DNA of 41,442 nt from Candidatus Latescibacterota bacterium (GTDB taxonomy: Bacteria; Latescibacterota; UBA2968; UBA8231): NCBI GenBank assembly GCA_022827165.1, contig JAJDTN010000098.1, positions 1-41,442 of the forward strand. The letters run 5' to 3'. The position numbers were made by a program, and so were the translations under genes. Each line of letters opens with the position of its first letter. The stretch's first letter is position 1. Under the pieces are notes generated by a model, which saw only the letters and a list, made by a program, of their open reading frames with translations, was not told the DNA's origin and did no database searches. Below, one piece after another: positions 21,919-29,562 of this stretch.

Positions 21919-24660
21919 ATGACGCGCGCCCATCTCCCCCTCATCGACTTCAGCATGTGGAGCCGCCGCCGACCCCGCCGCCCGCGGCCCCCCCTCCGCC
22001 GGCGGCCGGCCCATCGCCCGACACGCCGCCCTCCGGGGGCCGCGGGTCTCGTCGCCGGCGCCGCGGTGGCCGCCGTGGCGGCCCTCTCCGCCCCCGCACA
22101 AGGCCAGGTGCGGATCCAGGAGCTTCTCTACGACGCCGCCGGCACCGACGCCGCAGGCGTCTTCACCGAGCTCGCCGGCCCCGCGGGCACTTCCCTGGAA
22201 GGCTGGTCCCTCGTCGGCATCAACGGCGGCTCGGGGGCCTCCTACCGCAGCGTCGATCTCAGCGGCGCCGCCATCCCGGCGGACGGGATCCTCGTGGTCG
22301 CCACCGCCAGCGCCAACGCCGAACTGGCGGCGGTGCGCGACGTGGAGGGCTCGGTGGACTGGCAGAACGGCCCGGACGCGGTGCAGCTCCTCGACGAGAA
22401 CGACAGAATCGTCGACGCCCTGCAGTACGGCGATGCGGGCGAACACAACGCGGGGGAGGGAACGCCGGCGCCCACGACGCCGGCCGGCCAGAGCCTGTCC
22501 AGGGACGCCGCCGGCACCGACACCGGCGACAACGCCGCCGACTTCTCCCTCCTCGAGGTGCCCACCCCCGGCAGCGGACCTTCCACGGGAGTCGGAACCG
22601 GAGGCGAGGCCGGCTTCACCGTCTCCCTGCCCGACACCACCGCCTTCGGGGGAGACACCCTCGCGGTCCCCGTGCGCTTCACCGATGCCGGCGAAGCCGG
22701 CGTACTGGCCACCGAGGTGTTCCTCTCCTACGACGGCGGTCTGCTGTCTCCGGTGGACGTGGAGCCCGCGGATCTCGTCGACTCCCGCCACTGGCAACTG
22801 GCCAGCAACTCCCTGGAGGGCAGCGGCGCCGATGTCGACACCCTGCGGATCGCCATGGCCACCGATACGGACGCCGTCGACGAGGACGGCACCCTCGTAC
22901 GGGCGCTCTTCGTGGTCGCCGACCTGCGCCGCCCCGCCGCCACGGACATGACCATCGAGCACCTCGCCCTCAACGACGGCGGACTGCCCGCCGGCACGGA
23001 GGACGGCGCCGTCACTCTCGTCGGTTCCGATGCCCGGCTGGTCACCACCCCCTCCCGGATCGTCATGCACGACTCCCTGCACATCGCCGTCACCGACCCC
23101 GACGTGGACCGCGATCCGGAGACGCCGGACACCCTCGCCGTCACCCTCGGACAGGGTCCCGCCGCCAAGGAGATCGGGAAGGCGGATACCCTGAAGGCGG
23201 TCGAGACCGAGCCCTCCTCGGGGACCTTCGCCAGCCGCGTGGCCATCCTCTACAGGGACCCCGAGGCGACGGAGGAGACCCTCTTCGGCGGCGACTCCAT
23301 CAAGACCCTGCCCGGCCACCTGCTGCAGCTCTGCTTCGACGACTCCCTCGACGCGGCCGGCGCCACCACCCGCCGCTGCTCGCTGCTGACCGTGCCCGCC
23401 CACGACGGCCGGCTGGACGCCACCGTCGTCGCCCAGCCGGGGGACACCCTGTGGATGAGGCTGATCGACGCCGACGTCAACCAGCGGCCCGGCGCCGTGG
23501 ACACCGCCTCCGTCACCACCGCCGTCGGCGCCGAGACCCGGTCCGTACCCCTCGTGGAGACCGATCTGAGCGACAGCGTGTTCTTCGGCCACCTGGTGAC
23601 CGCCGCCGAGAGCGGCGGCCCCCACCTCCCGGTCGCCGGGGGCGACACCCTCCGGCAGACCTACCAGGACCTCCATACCACCGAAGGCGGGGAGACCGTC
23701 GTCGCCGACACCACCTACGTCCTCGGCCTCTTCGGCGACGCCGACGCCAACGCCCGGCTGCAAGCCTATGACGCCTCCCGCATCCTCAACCACGTGCTCG
23801 GTCCCCTGCTGGCGGAGCGCGACTCCCTCGCCGCCAACGTCGACTCCCTCGCTCCCTTCGGCGCCATCACTCCCTTCGACGCCGCCCTCGTCCTGCAGCA
23901 ACGGGTCGGCCTGCTGAGCCGGTTTCCGGTGCAGGAGCCGGTGGCCGTCAACCACCCCCCGCCCACGCCGGATCCCCCTGCGGAGTCGACCGCGGCCGGG
24001 CGCCCCCTGGCGGTGGAACGCCAGCTGGAGCTGCGTCACCGCGGCGACCACCTGGCCCTGTGGCTGGACGAGCGCTCCGGCATCGTCTCGGGAGACGTTC
24101 TGGTGCAATGGCAGGAAGAGGTGGAGGCCCGACTCGAGCCGGCCCCTGACCTTCCGGGGTTCCTGCTCGCCTCGGAGGCGGCCCCCGGGGTTGGAGACCC
24201 CCATGGCCTGCGCGTCGTCCTGGCCGGCGCAAGGTCGGCCCGAGGCCCCGGAGAGCTCTTCCGCCTCCGCCCGCTGGGAGGAGCGGGCCTGGGCGGCGGG
24301 GCCTCGGTGTCCCGCATCCTCTTCAACGACGGCCGCATCCCGGCGCGGCTGGCGGCGGCCCCTCCGGGCCCGTCTCTGCCCACCAGGTTCGCCCTGCACG
24401 CCAACCACCCGAACCCCTTCAACGGCGGCACGGTGATCCCCTTCGAGCTGGCGGAGGCGGGCCCGGTGCGTCTGGCGGTGGTGAACCTGGTGGGCCAGGA
24501 GGTGCGCCGGCTGGTTCGGGACAACCGGCGGGCCGGCGCTCACCGCGTCCGCTGGGACGGGCGGGACGAGGACGGACAGCCGGCGGCTACGGGGGTCTAC
24601 CTCGTGCGGCTGCAGGCCGGCGACCGCGAGCGCACACGGCGGATGCTGCTGCTGCGCTAG
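21919..24660 (+). CDS. Secreted lamin-tail / cohesin-like / dockerin-like protein with C-terminal sorting domain
   Basis: A 913-residue exported modular protein. A long Arg-rich N-terminus leads to the hydrophobic stretch GAAGLVAGAAVAAVAALSA with cleavage likely near residue 62. A lamin-tail domain follows (VRIQELLYDAAGTDAAG, then DGILVVATA). About residues 231-370 look cohesin-like (DTLAVPVRFTDAGEAG, then TEVFLSYDGGLLSPVDV). A repetitive Thr/Asp-rich middle follows. About 605-667 is a dockerin-like pair (GDADANARLQAYDASRILNH, then ITPFDAALVLQQRVG). The last 90 residues (HPNPFNGGTVIPFELAEAG, ATGVYLVRLQAG) form an FlgD-Ig/T9SS-type sorting domain. This suggests surface anchoring or multi-protein assembly. 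The start is ATG 21919 with GGAGG about 9 bases ahead. Confidence 0.85.
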   Translation: MTRAHLPLIDFSMWSRRRPRRPRPPLRRRPAHRPTRRPPGAAGLVAGAAVAAVAALSAPAQGQVRIQELLYDAAGTDAAGVFTELAGPAGTSLEGWSLVGINGGSGASYRSVDLSGAAIPADGILVVATASANAELAAVRDVEGSVDWQNGPDAVQLLDENDRIVDALQYGDAGEHNAGEGTPAPTTPAGQSLSRDAAGTDTGDNAADFSLLEVPTPGSGPSTGVGTGGEAGFTVSLPDTTAFGGDTLAVPVRFTDAGEAGVLATEVFLSYDGGLLSPVDVEPADLVDSRHWQLASNSLEGSGADVDTLRIAMATDTDAVDEDGTLVRALFVVADLRRPAATDMTIEHLALNDGGLPAGTEDGAVTLVGSDARLVTTPSRIVMHDSLHIAVTDPDVDRDPETPDTLAVTLGQGPAAKEIGKADTLKAVETEPSSGTFASRVAILYRDPEATEETLFGGDSIKTLPGHLLQLCFDDSLDAAGATTRRCSLLTVPAHDGRLDATVVAQPGDTLWMRLIDADVNQRPGAVDTASVTTAVGAETRSVPLVETDLSDSVFFGHLVTAAESGGPHLPVAGGDTLRQTYQDLHTTEGGETVVADTTYVLGLFGDADANARLQAYDASRILNHVLGPLLAERDSLAANVDSLAPFGAITPFDAALVLQQRVGLLSRFPVQEPVAVNHPPPTPDPPAESTAAGRPLAVERQLELRHRGDHLALWLDERSGIVSGDVLVQWQEEVEARLEPAPDLPGFLLASEAAPGVGDPHGLRVVLAGARSARGPGELFRLRPLGGAGLGGGASVSRILFNDGRIPARLAAAPPGPSLPTRFALHANHPNPFNGGTVIPFELAEAGPVRLAVVNLVGQEVRRLVRDNRRAGAHRVRWDGRDEDGQPAATGVYLVRLQAGDRERTRRMLLLR

Positions 24661-24662
24661 GC

Positions 24663-25436
24663 TCAGCCCTTGGGCACCACCAGGGCGCGGTCGCCGTAGG
24701 GGATCGAGTCCATGCCGGTGTCGTAGATGCGCTCGAGAAACTCCCGGTCCCAGGGGCGCTCGGCCGCCGGCAGTCGCTCCACCACGCCGTCCTTCAGAAA
24801 GATGAAGTGGTCGCCGTAGAGGAAGGCGCTGTTCGGGTCGTGGAGGACGGCGAGGACCGTGAGGCCCGTGTCCACCAGCTCGCGGATCAGGCGCAGGAGG
24901 TGGGCCGAGTTGAGGAAGTCGAGATGGGAGGTCGGCTCGTCGAGGAGGATGACCCTCGGCTGCTGGGCCAGGACGCGGGCGATGCGCACCATCTGCTGCT
25001 CGCCCCCCGACAGCTCGGTGTAGGGGCGCTCCCTGAGGTGCAGGATGCCGACCCGCGCCAGGGCGTCGACGGCGATCTCCAGGTCCTCCTTCTTGGGCGC
25101 GTAGCTCACGTAGCTGGCGCGCCCGGTGAGCACCACGTCCTCCACGGCGAAGGGGAAGACCGGCCGGTGGTGCTGGGGCAGGTAGCCGAGGACCTTGGCC
25201 CGCCCCCGGCTCGAGAAGGAGAGCAGCTCCTCCCCCATGATCCGCACCTCGCCGCTCTCGAACTCGAGCATGCCGCCGACGATGCGCATGAGCGTCGACT
25301 TGCCGCTGCCGTTCTTGCCGAGGAGAACGGTGAACTCCCCCTCGGGGACCTCCACGGAGACGCCGTTGAGGATCGGCCGTCCCTCGTAGGCGAAGGAGAG
25401 CCCCTCGATCTGGATCGCCGGCGCTAGCTCTCCCAT
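24663..25436 (-). CDS. ABC transporter ATPase (FecE/BtuD type)
   Basis: A 257-residue nucleotide-binding subunit of a siderophore/cobalamin-type importer. Walker A is GKNGSGKST near residue 41; the Q-loop region reads LGYLPQHHRP, the signature ELSGGEQQMV, Walker B RVILLDEPTSHLD and the H-loop VLAVLHDPN. It pairs with the FecCD-type permease gene, which it overlaps by 13 bases and follows in the same operon. The metal complex or corrinoid carried is not determinable. No periplasmic binding protein or TonB receptor adjoins the operon. A C-terminal extension (GDRALVVPKG) is short and unremarkable. Confidence 0.93.
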   Translation of the reverse strand: MGELAPAIQIEGLSFAYEGRPILNGVSVEVPEGEFTVLLGKNGSGKSTLMRIVGGMLEFESGEVRIMGEELLSFSSRGRAKVLGYLPQHHRPVFPFAVEDVVLTGRASYVSYAPKKEDLEIAVDALARVGILHLRERPYTELSGGEQQMVRIARVLAQQPRVILLDEPTSHLDFLNSAHLLRLIRELVDTGLTVLAVLHDPNSAFLYGDHFIFLKDGVVERLPAAERPWDREFLERIYDTGMDSIPYGDRALVVPKG

Positions 25437-26455
25437 CCGATCCGCGCCTTCTTGAGGAGGAAGATGAAGAACGGCCCGCCGAGAAGGGTGGTGAAGACCC
25501 CCACCGGGATCTCGAAGGCGGCCAGCGTCCGCGAAACGGTGTCGACCAGCAGCAGGAAAGCCCCGCCGAAGGCGAAGGAGGCCGGCAGGGTGTGGCGGTT
25601 GTCCGGCCCCAGCAGCATGCGCACCATGTGCGGGACCGCCAGGCCGATCATGCCGATGACCCCGGCCACGGCGATCGCCGCCGAGGCGGCCAGGGTCGCC
25701 GGAATGAGGATCAGCACCCGCTCGCGCTCCGGGTTGAGACCCACGGCCCGGGCCTCCTCGTCGCCCTGGGCCAGCACGTTCATGCGCCAGCGGAACAGGA
25801 AGAGCCAGACCACGCCGACGGTCACACCGGGGGCCGCCGAGCGCAGCTTGGCCCAGCTCGAGTTGTGCAGGTTGCCCATGGTCCAGTGGACGATCGTCTG
25901 CAGCTTGTAGGGGTCGGTGAGGAACTGCACGATCGTCAGCAGGGCGGTGAAGATGCCGGTGACGATCACCCCCGACAGGATCAGGGAGACCACCGACACG
26001 GTCTTGCGGGTGCGGGCCAGGAAGTAGGCGAGGCCGACGGCGAGAAGGGCGAAGGCGAAGGCCGTCGGCTGCACCGGCAGCAGCGGCAGGGTCAGGGCCA
26101 GGGCGGCGCCGAAGGCGGCCCCCGAGGAGAGGCCGAGGATGTAGGGGGCCACGAGGGGGTTGCGGAACAGCGCCTGCAGGGCGTTGCCGGCCGCCGCCAG
26201 GGACCCGCCCACGAGGAAGGTGAGGAGGATGCGCGGCAGCCGCACGTCCAGGACGATCATGCCCACCAGCGACTCCTCGCCGGCGGCGGCCCCCTCGCCG
26301 AAGGCCAGGCCCCAGAGCCAGGCGAGGATCTTCCCCGCCTCGGCGCTTGCCGAGGGCCCGAGGAGCAGGGACCCGAAGAGGACGGGCAGCGGGAAGAAGT
26401 AGATGAGCCGGCGGCGCAGGGTGACGTTCACGGGGCCGCCGTCCGGTGAGTTCAT
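25424..26455 (-). CDS. FecCD-family ABC transporter permease
   Basis: A 343-residue inner-membrane permease of the FecCD/BtuC family, with about ten helices. Family blocks include VRLPRILLTFLVGGSLAAAG, ALFRNPLVAPYILGLSSGA, MNVLAQGDEEARAVGLNPER, the cytoplasmic coupling helix of the family, and VAGVIGMIGLAVPHMVRMLL. The end FFIFLLKKARIGWES is normal. It imports iron chelates, haem or cobalamin together with the ATPase encoded downstream. No ribosome-binding site precedes the ATG. Instead TATTAT ends six bases upstream, which suggests leaderless expression. The FAD oxidoreductase lies upstream on the same strand behind a GC hairpin, so the importer is probably its own operon. Confidence 0.93.
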   Translation of the reverse strand: MNSPDGGPVNVTLRRRLIYFFPLPVLFGSLLLGPSASAEAGKILAWLWGLAFGEGAAAGEESLVGMIVLDVRLPRILLTFLVGGSLAAAGNALQALFRNPLVAPYILGLSSGAAFGAALALTLPLLPVQPTAFAFALLAVGLAYFLARTRKTVSVVSLILSGVIVTGIFTALLTIVQFLTDPYKLQTIVHWTMGNLHNSSWAKLRSAAPGVTVGVVWLFLFRWRMNVLAQGDEEARAVGLNPERERVLILIPATLAASAAIAVAGVIGMIGLAVPHMVRMLLGPDNRHTLPASFAFGGAFLLLVDTVSRTLAAFEIPVGVFTTLLGGPFFIFLLKKARIGWES

Positions 26456-26461
26456 GTCGTC

Positions 26462-26467
26462 ATAATA
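26462..26467 (-). promoter_or_regulatory. -10 box of the FecCD operon, leaderless start
   Basis: On the minus strand TATTAT lies exactly six bases before the permease ATG, so transcription would start at the ATG. No good -35 element is visible 16-18 bases further upstream. Confidence 0.45.
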
Positions 26468-26497
26468 GAACGGCCGGCGGGGCCGGGCGAGGCAGCC

Positions 26498-26525
26498 GCC
26501 CCGGGGAGCCCTTCCGGCCCGGGGC
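26498..26525 (-). terminator. GC-rich hairpin after the FAD oxidoreductase
   Basis: GCCCCGGG and CCCGGGGC form a perfect 8-bp stem around 12 bases, five bases after the oxidoreductase stop. There is no T-tract, so it may be a Rho-assisted end or an mRNA-stabilising stem. Confidence 0.4.
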
Positions 26526-26529
26526 TATC

Positions 26530-28032
26530 TCACGCGATCCCGAGCTCCCCCAGGCGATCCGGCTCGCCCAGGTAGTAGCCGGCCTTCACCAGGGCCCGCT
26601 GCAGGGAGCGGATGTCCACCTCCCGCGGCGAGACCCCGGCGGCGGCGGCCTCCGCCGCCGCCATGCCCGCCACGCCCCCGGTGACCTTGGCGATCCAGCG
26701 CCAGCGCAGGCTGGCGGTGCGCTCCCGGCCGATCGACCGGCCGGCGGCGAGCAGGCCCTCCACCCCCCGGGGCAGGAACTGCCGCAGCGGCATGTCGAAG
26801 AAGTGGCCCTCCTCGCGGTTCTTCAGATCGATGAGCCGCCGCGTGCGGCCCCCGCGCCGGGCCTCCTCGTCGTACTTGTAGAGGGTGGTGAGCACGTGGA
26901 CCACGTCGTCGAACCTGCGTTCGTCGACGATGTCCTTCTCGGTCAGGGTGTAGTCGGGGACGATGGTGCGGCTCCAGCGGTTGCCCATGTAGGGGGCCGT
27001 CTGGCTCACCCGGGCCTCGCCGAAGCCGGGGACGTGGCGGCTGTAGAAGTCGATCGTGTCGTAGGCCTGCTGGCGCGCCGCCGCCTCGATGGTGGAGCGG
27101 TCCAGGGCGTTGAGGACCGACAGCCGGCCCGCCGGCCAGCGCACCTCGACGGTGGTCACGTCCTGGTCGTGTGTCCCGAAGGGGATCTTGTAGGCGTAGG
27201 CCCCGCCCGGCACCGGCGCCACGTAGCGGAAGGCGCCGGACTCCCAGTCCGCCATGATGAAGGGCAGCAGCTCCCGGGGGTAGTTCTTCCAGACCATCTG
27301 CATCGCCTCGACCAGCACCTCGTCGACCCAGCGCTGCTCTCCGGCGGACAGGGGCTTGTCCCGCTCGCGGGCCCTGAACGCCTCGTACTCCTCCCAGTCC
27401 ACCCCCTCGACGCGGAAGAACAGGCCCATGCCGGACTCGTCGCTGGCGTGGCGCTCATCGATCTCGGCGCCGGCGGCGGCGGCCACGTCTGCCTCCCCCG
27501 TGGTGTCGACCACCACCCGGGCCAGCACCGCGCGCCGGCCGTCGGGGGTCTCCACGAAGACGCCGCGGACAGCGCCGTCCTCGACGATCGCCCCTGCCAC
27601 CGTGGTCGACAGCAGCAGCGACACGTCCAGTTCCCGCAGGCGCTGCAGGGCGAGGCGTTGGAACTCGTTGCGGTCGATCACCGGGATCGGCGCCATGCCG
27701 TTCCACCGCCACGGCACGTTGTCGCCGCCGCTGATGAAGTCGAAGGTGCGGATGCCGCCGCGGCGGTCCAGCTCGGCCAGGAAGTCGCCCACCTGCCCGC
27801 CCAGGCCACGCTCGTGAAGCCGCGGGCTCTGCCAGAGGTCGTGGCGCGACCCCAGGCCGGGGCCGTAGTTGCCGCCCACGGTGGAGTACTCGTCGACCAG
27901 GGTCGTGCGCGCCCCGTGGGCGGCGGCTTCGAGGGCCGCGTAGAGCCCGGCGATCCCGGCTCCCGCCACCAGCACCTCGGTGTCGTGAAGGACCGGCACC
28001 TCCCGTGCCGGCTCGTGAACCACTCGTGTCAC
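26530..28032 (-). CDS. FAD-dependent oxidoreductase (FAD_oxidored family)
   Basis: A 500-residue flavoprotein. The N-terminal Rossmann motif is VLVAGAGIAGLYAALEAAAHG followed by TTLVDEYSTVGG. VVVDTTGEADVAAAAGAEID is the second FAD-contact segment of the FAD_oxidored (PF12831-type) family, and the end contains GLLAAGRSIG...MAAAEAAAAGV. Members act on undefined small organic substrates, and the family is frequent in genomes rich in PhyH and sugar-acid enzymes. The start is GTG 28032 with AGGAGG five bases before it; an upstream in-frame extension lacks such a site. It is divergent from the beta-propeller gene at 28176. No signal peptide, so it is probably cytoplasmic. Confidence 0.87.
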   Translation of the reverse strand: MTRVVHEPAREVPVLHDTEVLVAGAGIAGLYAALEAAAHGARTTLVDEYSTVGGNYGPGLGSRHDLWQSPRLHERGLGGQVGDFLAELDRRGGIRTFDFISGGDNVPWRWNGMAPIPVIDRNEFQRLALQRLRELDVSLLLSTTVAGAIVEDGAVRGVFVETPDGRRAVLARVVVDTTGEADVAAAAGAEIDERHASDESGMGLFFRVEGVDWEEYEAFRARERDKPLSAGEQRWVDEVLVEAMQMVWKNYPRELLPFIMADWESGAFRYVAPVPGGAYAYKIPFGTHDQDVTTVEVRWPAGRLSVLNALDRSTIEAAARQQAYDTIDFYSRHVPGFGEARVSQTAPYMGNRWSRTIVPDYTLTEKDIVDERRFDDVVHVLTTLYKYDEEARRGGRTRRLIDLKNREEGHFFDMPLRQFLPRGVEGLLAAGRSIGRERTASLRWRWIAKVTGGVAGMAAAEAAAAGVSPREVDIRSLQRALVKAGYYLGEPDRLGELGIA

Positions 28033-28123
28033 TCGGTCCTCCTCTTCGACCGGCGGCGTCCCTGCCGCGAGCCGGGGTAACAAAGGCGATTGCCCCGCCG
28101 GCTGCGAGAGCAGGGCCGGCAGG

Positions 28124-28151
28124 TTGCCCGCCTCTCCGGGGCCGATAGATT
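28124..28151 (+). promoter_or_regulatory. Promoter of the beta-propeller hydrolase-like gene
   Basis: TTGCCC (28124-28129), 16 bases, TAGATT (28146-28151). Transcription would start near 28158, just before AGGAGG, giving a very short leader. Confidence 0.5.
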
Positions 28152-28175
28152 GGCGGGCAGAGGAGGACCTTGCGA

Positions 28176-29540
28176 ATGCCGATCCCGGCTGGCTGGCCCG
28201 ACCCCCACCTGCACCTGTTCCTGTCCGACGAGGAGATCGACTCCCTCGCCGGGGTGACGCGGCTGATCAACCCGATGCGCCGCGAGTCCCTGGAGCCGGT
28301 GCTGCCCCCCGACCGGCCCTGGGAGACGGGGCAGGTCGTGCCGCGGCGCGTCCTCCACGACCCGGCGGACGGGCTCTACAAGTGCTGGTACCTGGGGGCG
28401 ACCACCAACGAGCCCTCGCCCTGCCGCTACGGGACCGGGTACGCCACCTCCCCCGACGGCGTCCACTGGGAGAAGCCGGCCCTCGACGTGCTGCGCGACG
28501 GCGACGGAGCGCCCACCAACATCGTCGCCCTGCCCCGGGACTCGAACGCGCGTCTGCTCTTCCCCTGGCTCGACCCGCCGGGCGCGGCTCCCGGCGAGCG
28601 CTTCGTCGCCACCCTCTACCAGAGCGGGAACCAGCGACAGCGGGGCATCTACCGGGCCGCCTCCCCGGACGGCATCCACTGGACCGTCGGGCAGGAGCCG
28701 GTGATCCGCGCCGGCGACCGCTACTCCGTCTCCCGCGATCCCGTGCGCGACATGTGGATGCTGACCACCCGCAGGGCCACCGCCGCCGGGGTCCTGCGCC
28801 AGCGGGAGGTCTCCCTCTGGGAGAGCGAGGATCTGTGGGAGTGGTCCTTTCGGGGGCACCTGCTGAGGGCCGACGAGCACGACCGCCCCGGCACCGAGTT
28901 CTACAGCATGTTCCCCCTGCGCTACGGCCCCGGGATGATCGGCTTCCTGGAGGTCTACCACCGGGCGGTGGAGCGCCTGGACACGCAGCTGTGCTGGAGC
29001 CGCGACGGCCGTCACTGGCAGCGCGTGGGCCACCGCGACCCCGTGCTGGCGAGGGGCGGCGAGGGCAGCTGGGACTCCCACTGGGTCGTGCCCACCAACA
29101 ACGCCCCGGAGGCCGCGGGCGACCGTCTGCGCTTCTGGTACTCGGGCGGCGGCACCCACCACGGCTCGAAGGGCGAGCACCGCCGGGCCATGGGCCTGGC
29201 CTCGATCCGGCGCGACGGATTCGTCTCCATCGAGGGCCGGATGGACCCCGGCTTCCTGCTCACGGCGGCCCTCGACGCCACCGTGCCGCGGCGGCTCACC
29301 GTGAACCTCAACGCCGGCTCCGGGGACGCCAGCGTCGAGGTCCTGCGCCCCGACGGCGAGGTGATCGAGGGATACGGCGCCGGAGACAGCCGGCTCTCCG
29401 GACGGGACGGGATCGACCTGACCCCGGGCTGGCGCGGAGACGTGGTCCCGCCCGAGGCCGGGGGGCGCGTGCACCTCAAGTTCAACCTGCGCAACGCCAG
29501 TCTCTACTCCTACCGCTGGGCGCCGGCGGGGGAGGACTGA
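28176..29540 (+). CDS. Glycoside-hydrolase-like beta-propeller protein (GH32/43/sialidase-like)
   Basis: A 454-residue protein without a signal peptide. It contains repeated S-x-D-G-x-x-W blade motifs (YATSPDGVHWEKP near residue 90, AASPDGIHWTVGQ near 165, WSRDGRHWQRVG near 275). These alternate with DPADGLYKCWYLGA and RDPVRDMWMLTTRR-type strands, as in five-bladed propellers of GH32/GH43-like or sialidase-like enzymes. Acidic residues are abundant, but a catalytic pair cannot be assigned. The C-terminal 100 residues form a separate beta domain ending LKFNLRNASLYSYRWAP, typical of proteins of this kind. The start is ATG 28176, nine bases after AGGAGG; a TTG at 28170 is too close. The 590-aa BNR gene follows 22 bases later. 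Confidence 0.78.
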   Translation: MPIPAGWPDPHLHLFLSDEEIDSLAGVTRLINPMRRESLEPVLPPDRPWETGQVVPRRVLHDPADGLYKCWYLGATTNEPSPCRYGTGYATSPDGVHWEKPALDVLRDGDGAPTNIVALPRDSNARLLFPWLDPPGAAPGERFVATLYQSGNQRQRGIYRAASPDGIHWTVGQEPVIRAGDRYSVSRDPVRDMWMLTTRRATAAGVLRQREVSLWESEDLWEWSFRGHLLRADEHDRPGTEFYSMFPLRYGPGMIGFLEVYHRAVERLDTQLCWSRDGRHWQRVGHRDPVLARGGEGSWDSHWVVPTNNAPEAAGDRLRFWYSGGGTHHGSKGEHRRAMGLASIRRDGFVSIEGRMDPGFLLTAALDATVPRRLTVNLNAGSGDASVEVLRPDGEVIEGYGAGDSRLSGRDGIDLTPGWRGDVVPPEAGGRVHLKFNLRNASLYSYRWAPAGED

Positions 29541-29562
29541 CGCCTCCCATGGGAGATCAGCG

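Noticed and set aside
21745..24543. 932-codon frame opposite the lamin-tail protein
   Set aside because: It is Gly/Val/Arg-rich antisense translation without motifs. The plus-strand protein has clear domains.
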